Origin: Curtobacterium sp. MCLR17_032
GTDB taxonomy: Bacteria > Actinomycetota > Actinomycetes > Actinomycetales > Microbacteriaceae
DNA length: 64,000 bases
NCBI RefSeq assembly: GCF_003234795.2
Contig: NZ_CP126268.1
Location: forward strand, 1,550,001 to 1,614,000
Direction of reading: 5' to 3'
Of the stretch, positions 20,099 through 27,873 are shown piece by piece. A model generated the notes under the pieces. The model saw only the letters and a list, made by a program, of their open reading frames with translations. It was not told the origin of the DNA and searched no databases. The first letter of the stretch is position 1, and every line of letters starts with the position of its first letter. The position numbers and the translations under genes were made by a program.

Positions 20099-21801
20099 AC
20101 GGCAGCACCACGGGCCTCCCGGCCGGCTCGGGCCGCACGGCGGCCGACCCGGTCGTCGTCGTCGACGACCTCACGGTGACCTTCGCGACCGACGGCGGCG
20201 CCGTCGACGCGGTCAAGGGCGTCAGTCTCGACGTCCGCCCCGGCGAGGTGCTCGCGCTGGTCGGCGAGTCCGGCTCGGGCAAGTCGGTCACCGCGCGGAG
20301 CATGCTCCGGCTGATGCCGGAGACGGCGACGCTCGGCGGCGCGGTCATGCTCGAGGGCACCGACGTCGTCGCGGTCGGGTCGCAGAAGCTCCGCGAGCTA
20401 CGCGGCACGGCCGGTGCGATGGTCTTCCAGGAGCCGTCGACGGCGCTGAACCCGGTCTTCACCGTCGGGTGGCAGATCGCCGAGGGCCTGCGTGCCCACG
20501 GTGGGGTCTCCAAGAAGGAGGCCCGCGCCAAGGCGATCGACTACCTGCGCCGCGTCGGCATCCCCGACCCGGAGACACGCGTCGACCACTACCCGCACCA
20601 GTTCTCCGGCGGGCAGAAGCAGCGCGTCGTGATCGCCAGTGCGCTCGCCCTCGAGCCGAGCGTGATCATCGCCGACGAGCCGACCACTGCCCTCGACGTG
20701 ACCGTGCAGGCCGAGATCCTCGACCTGCTCCGCCGCTGCCGTGACGAGTTCGGCGCGGCGATCGTCATCATCACGCACAACATGGGCGTCGTCGCCGACC
20801 TGGCCGACCGCGTCGCCGTGATGTACCAGGGCGAGGTCGTCGAGGAAGCCCCCGTGGAGCAGCTCTTCGCCGCCCCGCAGGCCGACTACACGAAGCGCCT
20901 GCTCGCAGCCGTGCCGCGGCTCGAGGCGTCGACCGGGGTCGCCCGCCGCGCGCTCATCACCGCGGACGTCGAGCCCGTCGTGTCCGCGACGGGGCTCGAG
21001 ATCGAGTACCCGGGTCGACTCGGCTCGCCAGCGTTCCGCGCGGTGAAGGGCGTCGACCTGGCGATCCGACCCGGTGAGGTCCTCGGTCTGGTGGGGGAGT
21101 CCGGCTCCGGCAAGACCACCATCGGCCGGGCCATCGCCGGGCTGACGAAGATCACCGGTGGATCGCTCAACGTGCTCGGCACCGAGATGCTCGGGTACAA
21201 GGAGCGGGACTTCAAGCGGCTGCGGAAGGACATCGGGTTCGTCTTCCAGGACCCGGCGACGTCGTTCAACCCGCTGCTGACGATCGCCGAGTGCGTCGCC
21301 GAACCGCTCGTCGTGCACGGGGTCGCCTCGTCACCCCGTGCCGCGCGCAAGCAGGTGGACGAACTCATGGAGGCCGTGCAGCTGCCCGCCGCGTACGGCG
21401 ACCGGTACCCGCACGAGCTCTCCGGTGGGCAGCGCCAGCGCGCCTCGCTCGCCCGGTCACTCGCGCTCCGGCCGAAGCTGCTCATCGCGGACGAGCCGAC
21501 GAGTGCGCTCGACGTGTCGGTGCAGGCCCGGGTCCTCGAGCTGTTCCTCGAACTGCAGCAGGACTTCGGGTTCGCGTCGCTGTTCATCAGCCACGACCTG
21601 GCCGTCGTCGGCGCACTGTCCGACCGGATCGCCGTGCTCTACCGCGGTGACCTGGTGGAGACCGGCACCACGGCCGAGGTCCTCGGCGCCCCGCAGCACC
21701 CGTACACACAGCGGCTGCTCGCGTCGCTGCCGGTGCCGGACCCGACCGAGCAGGCCGAGCGACGGCGTACGCTGGAGCGACTGGAGCAGGCCGGGGCCTG
21801 A
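20095..21801 (+). CDS. Fused double ATP-binding protein of peptide ABC transporter (DppD-DppF like)
   Basis: 568 residues carrying two complete ABC ATPase domains in one chain. Domain 1 has Walker A GESGSGKS (57-64), signature FSGGQKQRV and Walker B VIIADEPT; domain 2 has Walker A GESGSGKT near residue 335, LSGGQRQRA and LLIADEPT. Each domain is followed by the oligopeptide-transporter C-terminal extension (...PQADYTKRLLAAVPR, ...PQHPYTQRLLASLPVPDP). Most peptide importers use two separate ATPases; the fusion is common in actinobacteria. The start is in an ATGA overlap with the permease gene. Confidence 0.94.
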   Translation: MNGSTTGLPAGSGRTAADPVVVVDDLTVTFATDGGAVDAVKGVSLDVRPGEVLALVGESGSGKSVTARSMLRLMPETATLGGAVMLEGTDVVAVGSQKLRELRGTAGAMVFQEPSTALNPVFTVGWQIAEGLRAHGGVSKKEARAKAIDYLRRVGIPDPETRVDHYPHQFSGGQKQRVVIASALALEPSVIIADEPTTALDVTVQAEILDLLRRCRDEFGAAIVIITHNMGVVADLADRVAVMYQGEVVEEAPVEQLFAAPQADYTKRLLAAVPRLEASTGVARRALITADVEPVVSATGLEIEYPGRLGSPAFRAVKGVDLAIRPGEVLGLVGESGSGKTTIGRAIAGLTKITGGSLNVLGTEMLGYKERDFKRLRKDIGFVFQDPATSFNPLLTIAECVAEPLVVHGVASSPRAARKQVDELMEAVQLPAAYGDRYPHELSGGQRQRASLARSLALRPKLLIADEPTSALDVSVQARVLELFLELQQDFGFASLFISHDLAVVGALSDRIAVLYRGDLVETGTTAEVLGAPQHPYTQRLLASLPVPDPTEQAERRRTLERLEQAGA

Positions 21802-21841
21802 CCGGACGGTGACACGCCGTCGGGTGCACCCCGACCAGCCA

Positions 21842-21896
21842 GGAGGCCCGGCCACGTCCGCGACGCACGTCGCGCGGACGAGTGGTCCGGGCCTCC
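21842..21896. terminator. Nested long hairpin after the importer genes
   Basis: Outer stem GGAGGCCCGG / CCGGGCCTCC (21842-21851 and 21887-21896), then CCAC/GTGG, then inner stem GTCCGCG / CGCGGAC (21856-21862 and 21873-21879). It uses the GGAGGC...GCCTCC motif pair. It separates the double ATPase from the next ATPase gene. Confidence 0.7.
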
Positions 21897-21945
21897 CGTC
21901 CGGTGTGGACCGCGGCAGGGCGCACGCGGCAGGAGAAGGGGTTCC

Positions 21946-22821
21946 ATGACCGGAGAGCACGGTCCGGCCGTCATCGCGGACGACGTCAGCATCGAGTACC
22001 GGGGCGGGCCGGTGAAGCACCCGATCCGCGCGGTGGACGGCGTGAGCCTGACGCTCGGGTGGGGCGAGATCCTCGCCGTGCTCGGCGAGTCCGGTTCGGG
22101 GAAGTCGACCTTCGCCGCCGCGGTCGCCGGCCAGCTCGGCACGCACGGCGAGGGGGAGGGCGCGCACCGTCGACGGATCGTCGGCGGGGAACTCAGCGTG
22201 CTCGGCCAGCCGACGCGTCGGCTCCGGCAGTCGTCCCGCCGCTACACGCGCCTGACCGGGCAGATCGGCTACCTGCCGCAGGACGGGGCCGACCGGCTGC
22301 GCCCGGACCTGCTCGTCGGCGAGGCGATCGCCGAACCGATCTACGCCCGCGACCGCCGGTTCGACCGGAAGGAAGCCGGTCTCATCGTCGCGCGCCTGGT
22401 CGACGCGGTGCACCTGCCGCTCGGAGTGCTCCGGCTGAACACGTGGGAGCTGTCCAGCGGGCAGCGCCAGCGCGTCGCCCTGGCCCGGGCGCTCGTCCTC
22501 GAGCCGCAGCTGCTCGTCGCGGACGAGCCCGCCCGCGGTGTGGACGTGCTCGTCCGGCAGTCCGTCCTGGAGGCCCTGGCCGGCCTCCAGCGACACCGCC
22601 AGTTCGCCGCGATCGTCGTCTCGAGCGACCTGCGGGAGGCCCGTGCCCTCGCCGACCGGGTCGCGATCATGAGCGCCGGACGGCTGGTCGGGCTCGGCAC
22701 GTTCGACGAGGTCCTCGACAACCCGCTGGACCCGTACGTCCGGACGCTCGCGGCGACGGCGTCGCGACCGGTGAAGCGGAAGCCGGCGACGGCCGGCCGC
22801 GGCGGGGTGCGCCAGGCGTGA
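21946..22821 (+). CDS. Additional ABC transporter ATP-binding protein
   Basis: Single-domain ATPase of 291 residues resembling the DppD/nickel-peptide group: Walker A GESGSGKST near residue 48, signature LSSGQRQRV (a variant of LSGGQ) and Walker B LLVADEPA. The C-terminus lacks the typical cysteine/peptide extension motif and ends basic (RPVKRKPATAGRGG). No permease accompanies it, so it may swap in for one half of the preceding transporter or be a leftover of a duplicated system. The stop overlaps a possible GTG start of the dehydrogenase gene. Confidence 0.82.
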   Translation: MTGEHGPAVIADDVSIEYRGGPVKHPIRAVDGVSLTLGWGEILAVLGESGSGKSTFAAAVAGQLGTHGEGEGAHRRRIVGGELSVLGQPTRRLRQSSRRYTRLTGQIGYLPQDGADRLRPDLLVGEAIAEPIYARDRRFDRKEAGLIVARLVDAVHLPLGVLRLNTWELSSGQRQRVALARALVLEPQLLVADEPARGVDVLVRQSVLEALAGLQRHRQFAAIVVSSDLREARALADRVAIMSAGRLVGLGTFDEVLDNPLDPYVRTLAATASRPVKRKPATAGRGGVRQA

Positions 22822-22853
22822 GTGGTGGGACAGGCATGAGTGGTGGGGCAGGC

Positions 22854-23861
22854 ATGAGCGAGCAGCAGCAGGCGCGGGGTCACCGCGCGGTCGTGACCGA
22901 TGCCGGGCGGCCGCTGCCGGTCGGGACACCGGAGTCCGGGTCGGTGACGATCCTGCCGACGCCGACCGCGTTGCACGAGGACGCCGTCCGGAGCGCCGGC
23001 GGCACCCTCACCGCCCTGGGCGACGACACCCGGGGGATCGTGTGGCTCGACGCCGGCGACCCGGACGGCCTCCAGCAGGCCCTGACCACCGCGCCGGGGG
23101 TGACCTGGGTGCAACTGCCGTTCGCCGGCGTCGACGCGTTCGCGCACCTGATCGCCGAGCACGGTGACCGCGTGCTGTTCACCTCGGCCAAAGGCGCGTA
23201 CGCCGAGCCCGTCGCCGAGCATGCACTCGCGCTGACCCTCGCGACGCTCCGGGTGCTGCAGAAGCGTGCCCGGACCACCACCTGGTCGCGGGAGCCCGAG
23301 GGCATGTCCCTGTACGGGCGGCACGTGGTGATCATCGGCGCGGGGGGCATCGCGCTGGAGTACCTGCGGCTCGTGGCACCGTTCGACGTGCGGGTGACCG
23401 TCGTCCGGCGGTCCTCGGAGCCCGTGCCCGGAGCCGAGCGCACCGTCACGACCGACCAGCTCGACGCGGTCCTGCCCGACGCCGACGTGGTCGTGGTCGC
23501 GGCGGCCATGACCTCGGACACGTCCGGGCTGCTCGGAGCGCACCAGTTCGCGATCATGCCGGACCACGCGCGCCTGGTGAACATCGCCCGCGGCGGGCTG
23601 GTCGACACCGATGCGCTCGTCGACGCGCTCCGGTCCGGGGCGATCACCGCTGCCGGGCTCGACGTGACCGACCCGGAGCCGCTGCCGGACGGACACCCGC
23701 TCTGGGACGAGCCGGGCGCGCTCATCACCCCGCACCAGGCGGACACCCCGGAGATGGTCGCACCGCTGCTGGCCGAGCGGGTCGAGGCCAACGTCCGGGC
23801 GTTCCTGGGTGGTGACGGCACCGGGTTCGTGGGGGTCGTCGACCCGGCGGCCGGCTACTGA
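22854..23861 (+). CDS. D-isomer-specific 2-hydroxyacid dehydrogenase
   Basis: NAD(P)-dependent dehydrogenase interconverting 2-oxo and D-2-hydroxy acids. The dinucleotide fold is at IIGAGGIALEYLRL and the catalytic triad positions are all visible: Arg in VNIARGGLVDTD, Glu in VTDPEPLP, His in LITPHQAD. The start is ambiguous: an 18-bp unit is tandemly repeated so that GTG 22818, ATG 22836 and ATG 22854 are in frame with similar upstream G-rich sequences; I list the last. The upstream GTG would give a 4-nt overlap with the ATPase gene. Substrate unknown. Confidence 0.88.
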   Translation: MSEQQQARGHRAVVTDAGRPLPVGTPESGSVTILPTPTALHEDAVRSAGGTLTALGDDTRGIVWLDAGDPDGLQQALTTAPGVTWVQLPFAGVDAFAHLIAEHGDRVLFTSAKGAYAEPVAEHALALTLATLRVLQKRARTTTWSREPEGMSLYGRHVVIIGAGGIALEYLRLVAPFDVRVTVVRRSSEPVPGAERTVTTDQLDAVLPDADVVVVAAAMTSDTSGLLGAHQFAIMPDHARLVNIARGGLVDTDALVDALRSGAITAAGLDVTDPEPLPDGHPLWDEPGALITPHQADTPEMVAPLLAERVEANVRAFLGGDGTGFVGVVDPAAGY

Positions 23862-23999
23862 CGGTCCCTGCCTGACCGGGGGTTCTCGGTGCCGTCGGTG
23901 GCGGCACGCCCGGGATGCGCGACCGATGCGCGGGACGCTGGACGTTTGCTGCTATGCTGTTACCCGCTGTTCAACCGCCTTCCAGCGGAGCCGCAGTGA

Positions 24000-24072
24000 T
24001 CCTCGATAGCTCAATTGGCAGAGCAGCCGGCTGTTAACCGGCAGGTTGTTGGTTCGAGTCCAACTCGGGGAG
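24000..24072 (+). tRNA. tRNA-Asn (GTT)
   Basis: Cloverleaf of 73 nt. Acceptor TCCTCGA pairs with TCGGGGA (one G-U pair), anticodon stem CCGGC/GCCGG with loop containing GTT, T arm with GGTTCGAGTCC. Discriminator G, no encoded CCA. A TATGCT box lies at 23953-23958. Confidence 0.95.
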
Positions 24073-24076
24073 CGAC

Positions 24077-24104
24077 AGGCCCTCACCCTCCGGGGTGGGG
24101 GCCT
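24077..24104 (+). terminator. Terminator after tRNA-Asn
   Basis: Stem AGGCCCTCACCC / GGGTGGGGGCCT with a 4-nt loop, followed by TCTCGTTTC, a T-rich tail by local standards. 4 nt after the tRNA end. Confidence 0.8.
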
Positions 24105-24120
24105 TCTCGTTTCTCCGACG

Positions 24121-24166
24121 TGCTGGTGCTGGTGCTGGTGCTGTCTGCAGTCTGCTGTCTGCTGTG
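24121..24166. repeat. Short tandem repeat (TGCTGG)n and degenerate continuation
   Basis: Three and a half copies of TGCTGG followed by CTG-rich degenerate units (TGTCTGC variants), in the gap between the tRNA-Asn terminator and the lipoprotein gene. No function apparent. Confidence 0.6.
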
Positions 24167-24248
24167 TGCGGCTGCCCGCCCGCGGTTCCCGGGCGTCGTG
24201 CTGCGCTTCCACAGCCGGCATGCTGTCGGAAGCTGTTAACGTCCACAG

Positions 24249-24770
24249 GTGCCCCTCCGACCTCGACGCCCCGCGACGCTCGTCGCTGTGCTCGCGCTCG
24301 GGGTCGCCCTGACGGCGCTGACCGGGTGTTCGTCGAGCGACACCGGTGCCCGCGCCGAAGCGGCCGACGGTCCGTCCGCGACCACCACCCGGTCGGCGTC
24401 CGGCGGGTCCGGGCCGACCGGCACGTCACCGATCGTCTTCGCCTTCACCTGCACGGTCGGGAACGGCCCGTCCGTCGAGACCTACACGACCTCGTCCGCG
24501 GTGTGGGAGGACGGTCGCACCTCGTGCACGGCCGCGCCCATCACCGGCACCGTCCCCTCGGCACAGCAGCAGTCCGCACTCGACGCGGCTCGCGGCGCCG
24601 CGACGCTCGAGGAACTCGCCGCGGGCTGCGCGGTCAGCGGGACCGGTCCGTGGCGCTCACCCGTGCGGTCGACCGAGCAGGCGGACCTGGCGGCCGGGCT
24701 GGAGCGGTACTGCCCGGGTCACCCGGACATGGGCCGGCTGCGGGACGCGCTGGCGGCACACCGGGGCTGA
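24249..24770 (+). CDS. Hypothetical lipoprotein
   Basis: 173 residues with a lipoprotein signal: Arg-rich start (PLRPRRP), hydrophobic core and lipobox LTGC with the lipid Cys at residue 27. A Ser/Thr/Gly-rich tether follows. The mature part contains three further Cys (FTCTVGN, RTSCTAAP, AGCAVSG and RYCPGH), compatible with disulfides outside the cell. GTG start after an ACAGG-like site. No family recognised; secreted and surface anchored is as far as the sequence allows. Confidence 0.72.
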   Translation: MPLRPRRPATLVAVLALGVALTALTGCSSSDTGARAEAADGPSATTTRSASGGSGPTGTSPIVFAFTCTVGNGPSVETYTTSSAVWEDGRTSCTAAPITGTVPSAQQQSALDAARGAATLEELAAGCAVSGTGPWRSPVRSTEQADLAAGLERYCPGHPDMGRLRDALAAHRG

Positions 24771-24850
24771 CACGCCGCCTGCGGCGGGCTCAACCGGAGG
24801 CGGGCTGTGCCGGCGGCGGGATCAGCCCCCGGCCGGTGCCTTCGGTTGGT

Positions 24851-25426
24851 TCAGCCCTCGGGGTGGTCGCGTCCCGGCAGCCAGGACTGGCCGGGCCCGC
24901 CCCAGCTGGCCTTCCGGATCGCCTTCTGGACCTGCTTGGCGTACGGGTGGACCAGCCGGTCCGCGTACAGCACGCCGTCCAGGTGGTCGTACTCGTGCTG
25001 GAAGACGCGGGCGAGCCACCCGTGCGCCTCGATCTCGAACGGTTCGCCGTGCTCGTCGAACGCCCGCAGCAGCGCACCCTCGGACCGTCGGAGCGGGAAG
25101 CGTTCACCCGGCACCGACAGGCAGCCCTCGGACTCGTCGTCCTCGTCGAGCTCCTCGATCGACGCCGGCACCGCGGGAGTGGTCCACAGCACCGGGTTGA
25201 CCGCGGCACCGCGCCACAGCACCTCGTCGTCGTCCGTCCACGAGTAGACGAACAGCCGCTGGCCGACCCCGACCTGCGGGCCGGCGAGCCCGACGCCGGG
25301 CGCCAGGTCCATCGTCTCGAACATGTCGGCGACGAGCGTGCGCAGGTCGTCGTCGAAGACGGTGACCTCGGTCGCGGGGGCGTGCAGGACGGGTTCACCG
25401 GTGATCCGGATCGGGAGGACGGCCAT
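24851..25426 (-). CDS. def: Peptide deformylase
   Basis: Fe/Zn hydrolase removing the formyl group from nascent N-termini. All three family motifs are present: GVGLAGPQVG (motif 1), EGCLSVPG (motif 2, metal Cys) and QHEYDHLDG (motif 3, HExxH-type metal His pair). 191 residues; ATG 25426 chosen because the conserved VLPIRITGEPVLHAPA start follows directly. Divergent from a DMT transporter gene with a 39-bp gap. Confidence 0.96.
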   Translation of the reverse strand: MAVLPIRITGEPVLHAPATEVTVFDDDLRTLVADMFETMDLAPGVGLAGPQVGVGQRLFVYSWTDDDEVLWRGAAVNPVLWTTPAVPASIEELDEDDESEGCLSVPGERFPLRRSEGALLRAFDEHGEPFEIEAHGWLARVFQHEYDHLDGVLYADRLVHPYAKQVQKAIRKASWGGPGQSWLPGRDHPEG

Positions 25427-25453
25427 GCAGCCAGGATATCTTCGCGCGTCGGA

Positions 25454-25459
25454 TAGCCT
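25454..25459 (+). promoter_or_regulatory. -10 box of DMT transporter gene (leaderless)
   Basis: TAGCCT exactly 6 nt before the GTG at 25466, in the 39-bp divergent gap with def. Confidence 0.6.
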
Positions 25460-25465
25460 CGACGC

Positions 25466-26380
25466 GTGACCCCGGACCTGCAGATCCCCGACGTGGTGCA
25501 GAACCTGACCCCGTTCCAGGCGCTGATGATCCCCGTCGCCCTCGTCGGTGCCGTGTTCCTGTCGCTCGGCGCGCAGTTCCAGAGCCGTGGGGTCCAGCGC
25601 GTCGAAGCGCGCCTCGGCCAGCAGTCGAAGGGGCTGTCGGTCCGTCACGTGCTCGCGCTCCTCGGCAGCGGCAACTGGGTGCTCGGCACGATCATGCTCG
25701 GTGCCGCGATCGTCCTGCAGCTGGTCAGCATCACGTACGCGCCGCTCATCGTCGTGCAGCCCCTCGGTGCCGTGGCGCTGGTCGTCACGACGTGGTTCTC
25801 GTCGCGCAGCACCGGCGTGCCGCTCGGCACCCAGGCGCGTCGAGCCGTGTGGACCTGCATCGGCGGTGTGGGCCTGTTCGTCCTCATCGCCGCGCTCTAC
25901 GGCCGCGAGAGTCCGATCGGTCGCGGTCAGCTCATCACCGTGCTGGTGGTCCTGGCGGTCGTCCTGACCCTCGTCGTCATCTCGTTCCGCCTGGTCGCCA
26001 AGCGCCGAAACGCCCTCTACTACATCATCGGTGCCGGCATCCTCTACGGCTTCGTCGCGACCCTGGCGAAGGTCACGCTGAACCGCATCGTCAACGGCAC
26101 CTTCGACTGGGTCACCGCGTTCGCAATCGTCGGGGTCGTCGTCGCGTCCGCCGTGGGCGCGTACTTCGTGCAGAACGCCTACTCGAGCGGCTCCGCCGAC
26201 CTCGTCATCGCGGGGCTCACGGTCGTCGACCCGATCGTCGCGGTGGGGATCGGCGTCATCGTCCTCGACGAGGCCGCCGGCGCACCCGTCGGTGCCGGCA
26301 TCGGCTTCCTCGTCGCCGGTGCGATCGCGATCACCGGCGTCTTCCTGCTGGCCAAGCACCACCCCGACTCGCGCCGGTGA
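25466..26380 (+). CDS. DMT-family (NIPA/EamA-like) membrane transporter
   Basis: 304 residues with about nine or ten hydrophobic helices arranged as two halves of the drug/metabolite transporter superfamily, for example PFQALMIPVALVGAVFLSLG, a central PLGAVALVVTTWF segment and LTVVDPIVAVGIGVIVLDE in the second half. The substrate is unknown; relatives include magnesium-linked NIPA proteins and metabolite exporters. GTG start supported by the -10 box 6 nt upstream. A 26-bp perfect palindrome directly after the stop is its likely terminator. Confidence 0.82.
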   Translation: MTPDLQIPDVVQNLTPFQALMIPVALVGAVFLSLGAQFQSRGVQRVEARLGQQSKGLSVRHVLALLGSGNWVLGTIMLGAAIVLQLVSITYAPLIVVQPLGAVALVVTTWFSSRSTGVPLGTQARRAVWTCIGGVGLFVLIAALYGRESPIGRGQLITVLVVLAVVLTLVVISFRLVAKRRNALYYIIGAGILYGFVATLAKVTLNRIVNGTFDWVTAFAIVGVVVASAVGAYFVQNAYSSGSADLVIAGLTVVDPIVAVGIGVIVLDEAAGAPVGAGIGFLVAGAIAITGVFLLAKHHPDSRR

Positions 26381-26383
26381 CGG

Positions 26384-26409
26384 CGGACGGGAGGCGCGCC
26401 TCCCGTCCG
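26384..26409. terminator. 26-bp perfect palindrome after the DMT gene
   Basis: Exact palindrome built from CGGACGGGAGGCG and its reverse complement, 3 nt after the stop codon. Same motif as the terminators at 2110 and 4110. Confidence 0.7.
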
Positions 26410-26574
26410 ACAGCCCACCCACGTCCGACGGTCGGTGCGGTACCAGGGGATGACGCGGGTCCGCCGCGCGGCTGAGGTGGGCGGCCAGAGGGGTGCGGTA
26501 GCGTTCCGAACCGACCAGACCGGCGTGCGACGACCACGCGTGCCGGCGTTCGCGACGAGAGGACGACCCCCGCC

Positions 26575-27807
26575 GTGTCAGCAGACGCCACGACCGAGAC
26601 GACCGACACCACGGCCGCCACCGGAGGGCGACGGCCGCTGCGGGTGCTCATCGCCGCCGACACCTTCGCGCCCGACGTGAACGGGGCCGCGACCTTCACC
26701 GAGGAGCTCGCGCTCGGCCTCGCCGCCCGTGGGCACGAGGTGCACATCATCGCGCCGTCGTGGAACCGGTGGCACGCCGGGTCGTTCGACGAGGAGTACC
26801 GCGGCGTGACGCTCACCGTCCACCGGCTGGCCTCGTACCGGTGGCCGGCCCACGAGTGGTACCGCTTCGCCTGGCCCTGGACGGTGCGCAAGCACACCGC
26901 ACCGATCATCGCCGCGCTGCAGCCCGACGTGGTGCACATCCAGTCCCACATCGTCGTCGGTCGCGGCGTCGCCCGCGAAGCGCACGACCGGGGGATCCGG
27001 ATCATCGGCACGAACCACTTCATGCCGGAGAACCTGCTCGAGTACACGCCGTTCGGCAAGCGCACGACGCCCCTCGCGTTGAAGATCGCCTGGGCGGACG
27101 CGGCCAAGACCTACCGTCTGGCCGAGGCGATCACGACCCCGACCGAGCTCGCGGCGGACTACCTGCGCGACGCCATCGCCGGGCAGCCGGTCCTGGCGAT
27201 CTCGTGCGGCGTCGACGCCACCCGCTACACGCCGGCGAGCGGACGGCCGGCGGGCAACGACATCGTCTTCGTCGGCCGGGTCGCGCCGGAGAAGAACCTC
27301 GACGTCATGGTCCGGGCGCTCCCGCTGCTGCCGGCCTCGCTCGACGCCCGCTTCACCATCGTCGGCGACGGTGACATGATCCCGAAGCTGACCGCGCTCG
27401 CGAAGGAGCTCGGGGTCGAGGACCGCGTCCGCTTCCTCGGGTTCGTGTCCGACGAGGTCAAGCTCCGCACGCTGACCGAGGGCACCGTCTTCGTGATGCC
27501 CTCCACGGCGGAACTGCAGAGCATCTCGTCGCTCGAGGCGATGGCCTCCGGGCTGCCCGTCGTCGCGGCGGACTCGATGGCGCTGCCGCACCTGATCGAC
27601 GGCAACGGGTACCTGTTCACCCCGGGCGACGAGCACGACCTGGCGGCGAAGCTGACCTCGGTGCTGACCGCTCCGGACGACGAGTACCAGGCGATGCGGC
27701 AGCGCAGCCTGACCATGATCGAAGCACACGACATCAACCGCACCCTCTCGACGTTCGAGGCGCTGTATCGTGGGGAGCCGGTGGCCTCGGCCCCCGAGGG
27801 GCGGTAG
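26575..27807 (+). CDS. GT4-family glycosyltransferase
   Basis: GT-B glycosyltransferase, 410 residues, resembling actinobacterial mannosyltransferases of the PimB/MgtA type that act on membrane glycolipids. N-terminal ADTFAPDVNGAATFTEELALGLAARGHEV and the C-terminal EX7E-type segment (STAELQSISSLEAMASGLPVVAA) with GNGYLFTPGD are typical. It may add mannose or another hexose to a lipid acceptor; donor and acceptor are inferred by family only. GTG start; TAGCGT at 26499-26504 is a plausible -10. The stop codon TAG lies inside the following tRNA-Met sequence. Confidence 0.88.
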   Translation: MSADATTETTDTTAATGGRRPLRVLIAADTFAPDVNGAATFTEELALGLAARGHEVHIIAPSWNRWHAGSFDEEYRGVTLTVHRLASYRWPAHEWYRFAWPWTVRKHTAPIIAALQPDVVHIQSHIVVGRGVAREAHDRGIRIIGTNHFMPENLLEYTPFGKRTTPLALKIAWADAAKTYRLAEAITTPTELAADYLRDAIAGQPVLAISCGVDATRYTPASGRPAGNDIVFVGRVAPEKNLDVMVRALPLLPASLDARFTIVGDGDMIPKLTALAKELGVEDRVRFLGFVSDEVKLRTLTEGTVFVMPSTAELQSISSLEAMASGLPVVAADSMALPHLIDGNGYLFTPGDEHDLAAKLTSVLTAPDDEYQAMRQRSLTMIEAHDINRTLSTFEALYRGEPVASAPEGR

Positions 27808-27872
27808 CCAAGCTGGTCAAGGCAGTCGGCTCATAACCGAACGATTCGCGGGTTCAAGTCCCGCCCGCCCTA
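27798..27872 (+). tRNA. tRNA-Met (CAT), elongator or Ile2 type
   Basis: 75-nt cloverleaf: acceptor GGGGCGG pairs with CCGCCCT (first pair G-U), T stem GCGGG/CCCGC with loop TTCAAGT, anticodon loop CTCATAA with CAT. The anticodon stem lacks the three G-C pairs of initiator tRNA. CAT can be elongator Met or lysidine-modified Ile2; this is not decidable here. Its 5' end overlaps the last codons and stop of the glycosyltransferase gene, and the next start codon lies 1 nt beyond its 3' end. Confidence 0.88.
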
Positions 27873-27873
27873 C

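Noticed and set aside
24778..24850. GC-rich inverted repeats between the lipoprotein and def genes as a terminator
   Set aside because: Several weak, overlapping stems but no clear dominant one; not confident enough to list.
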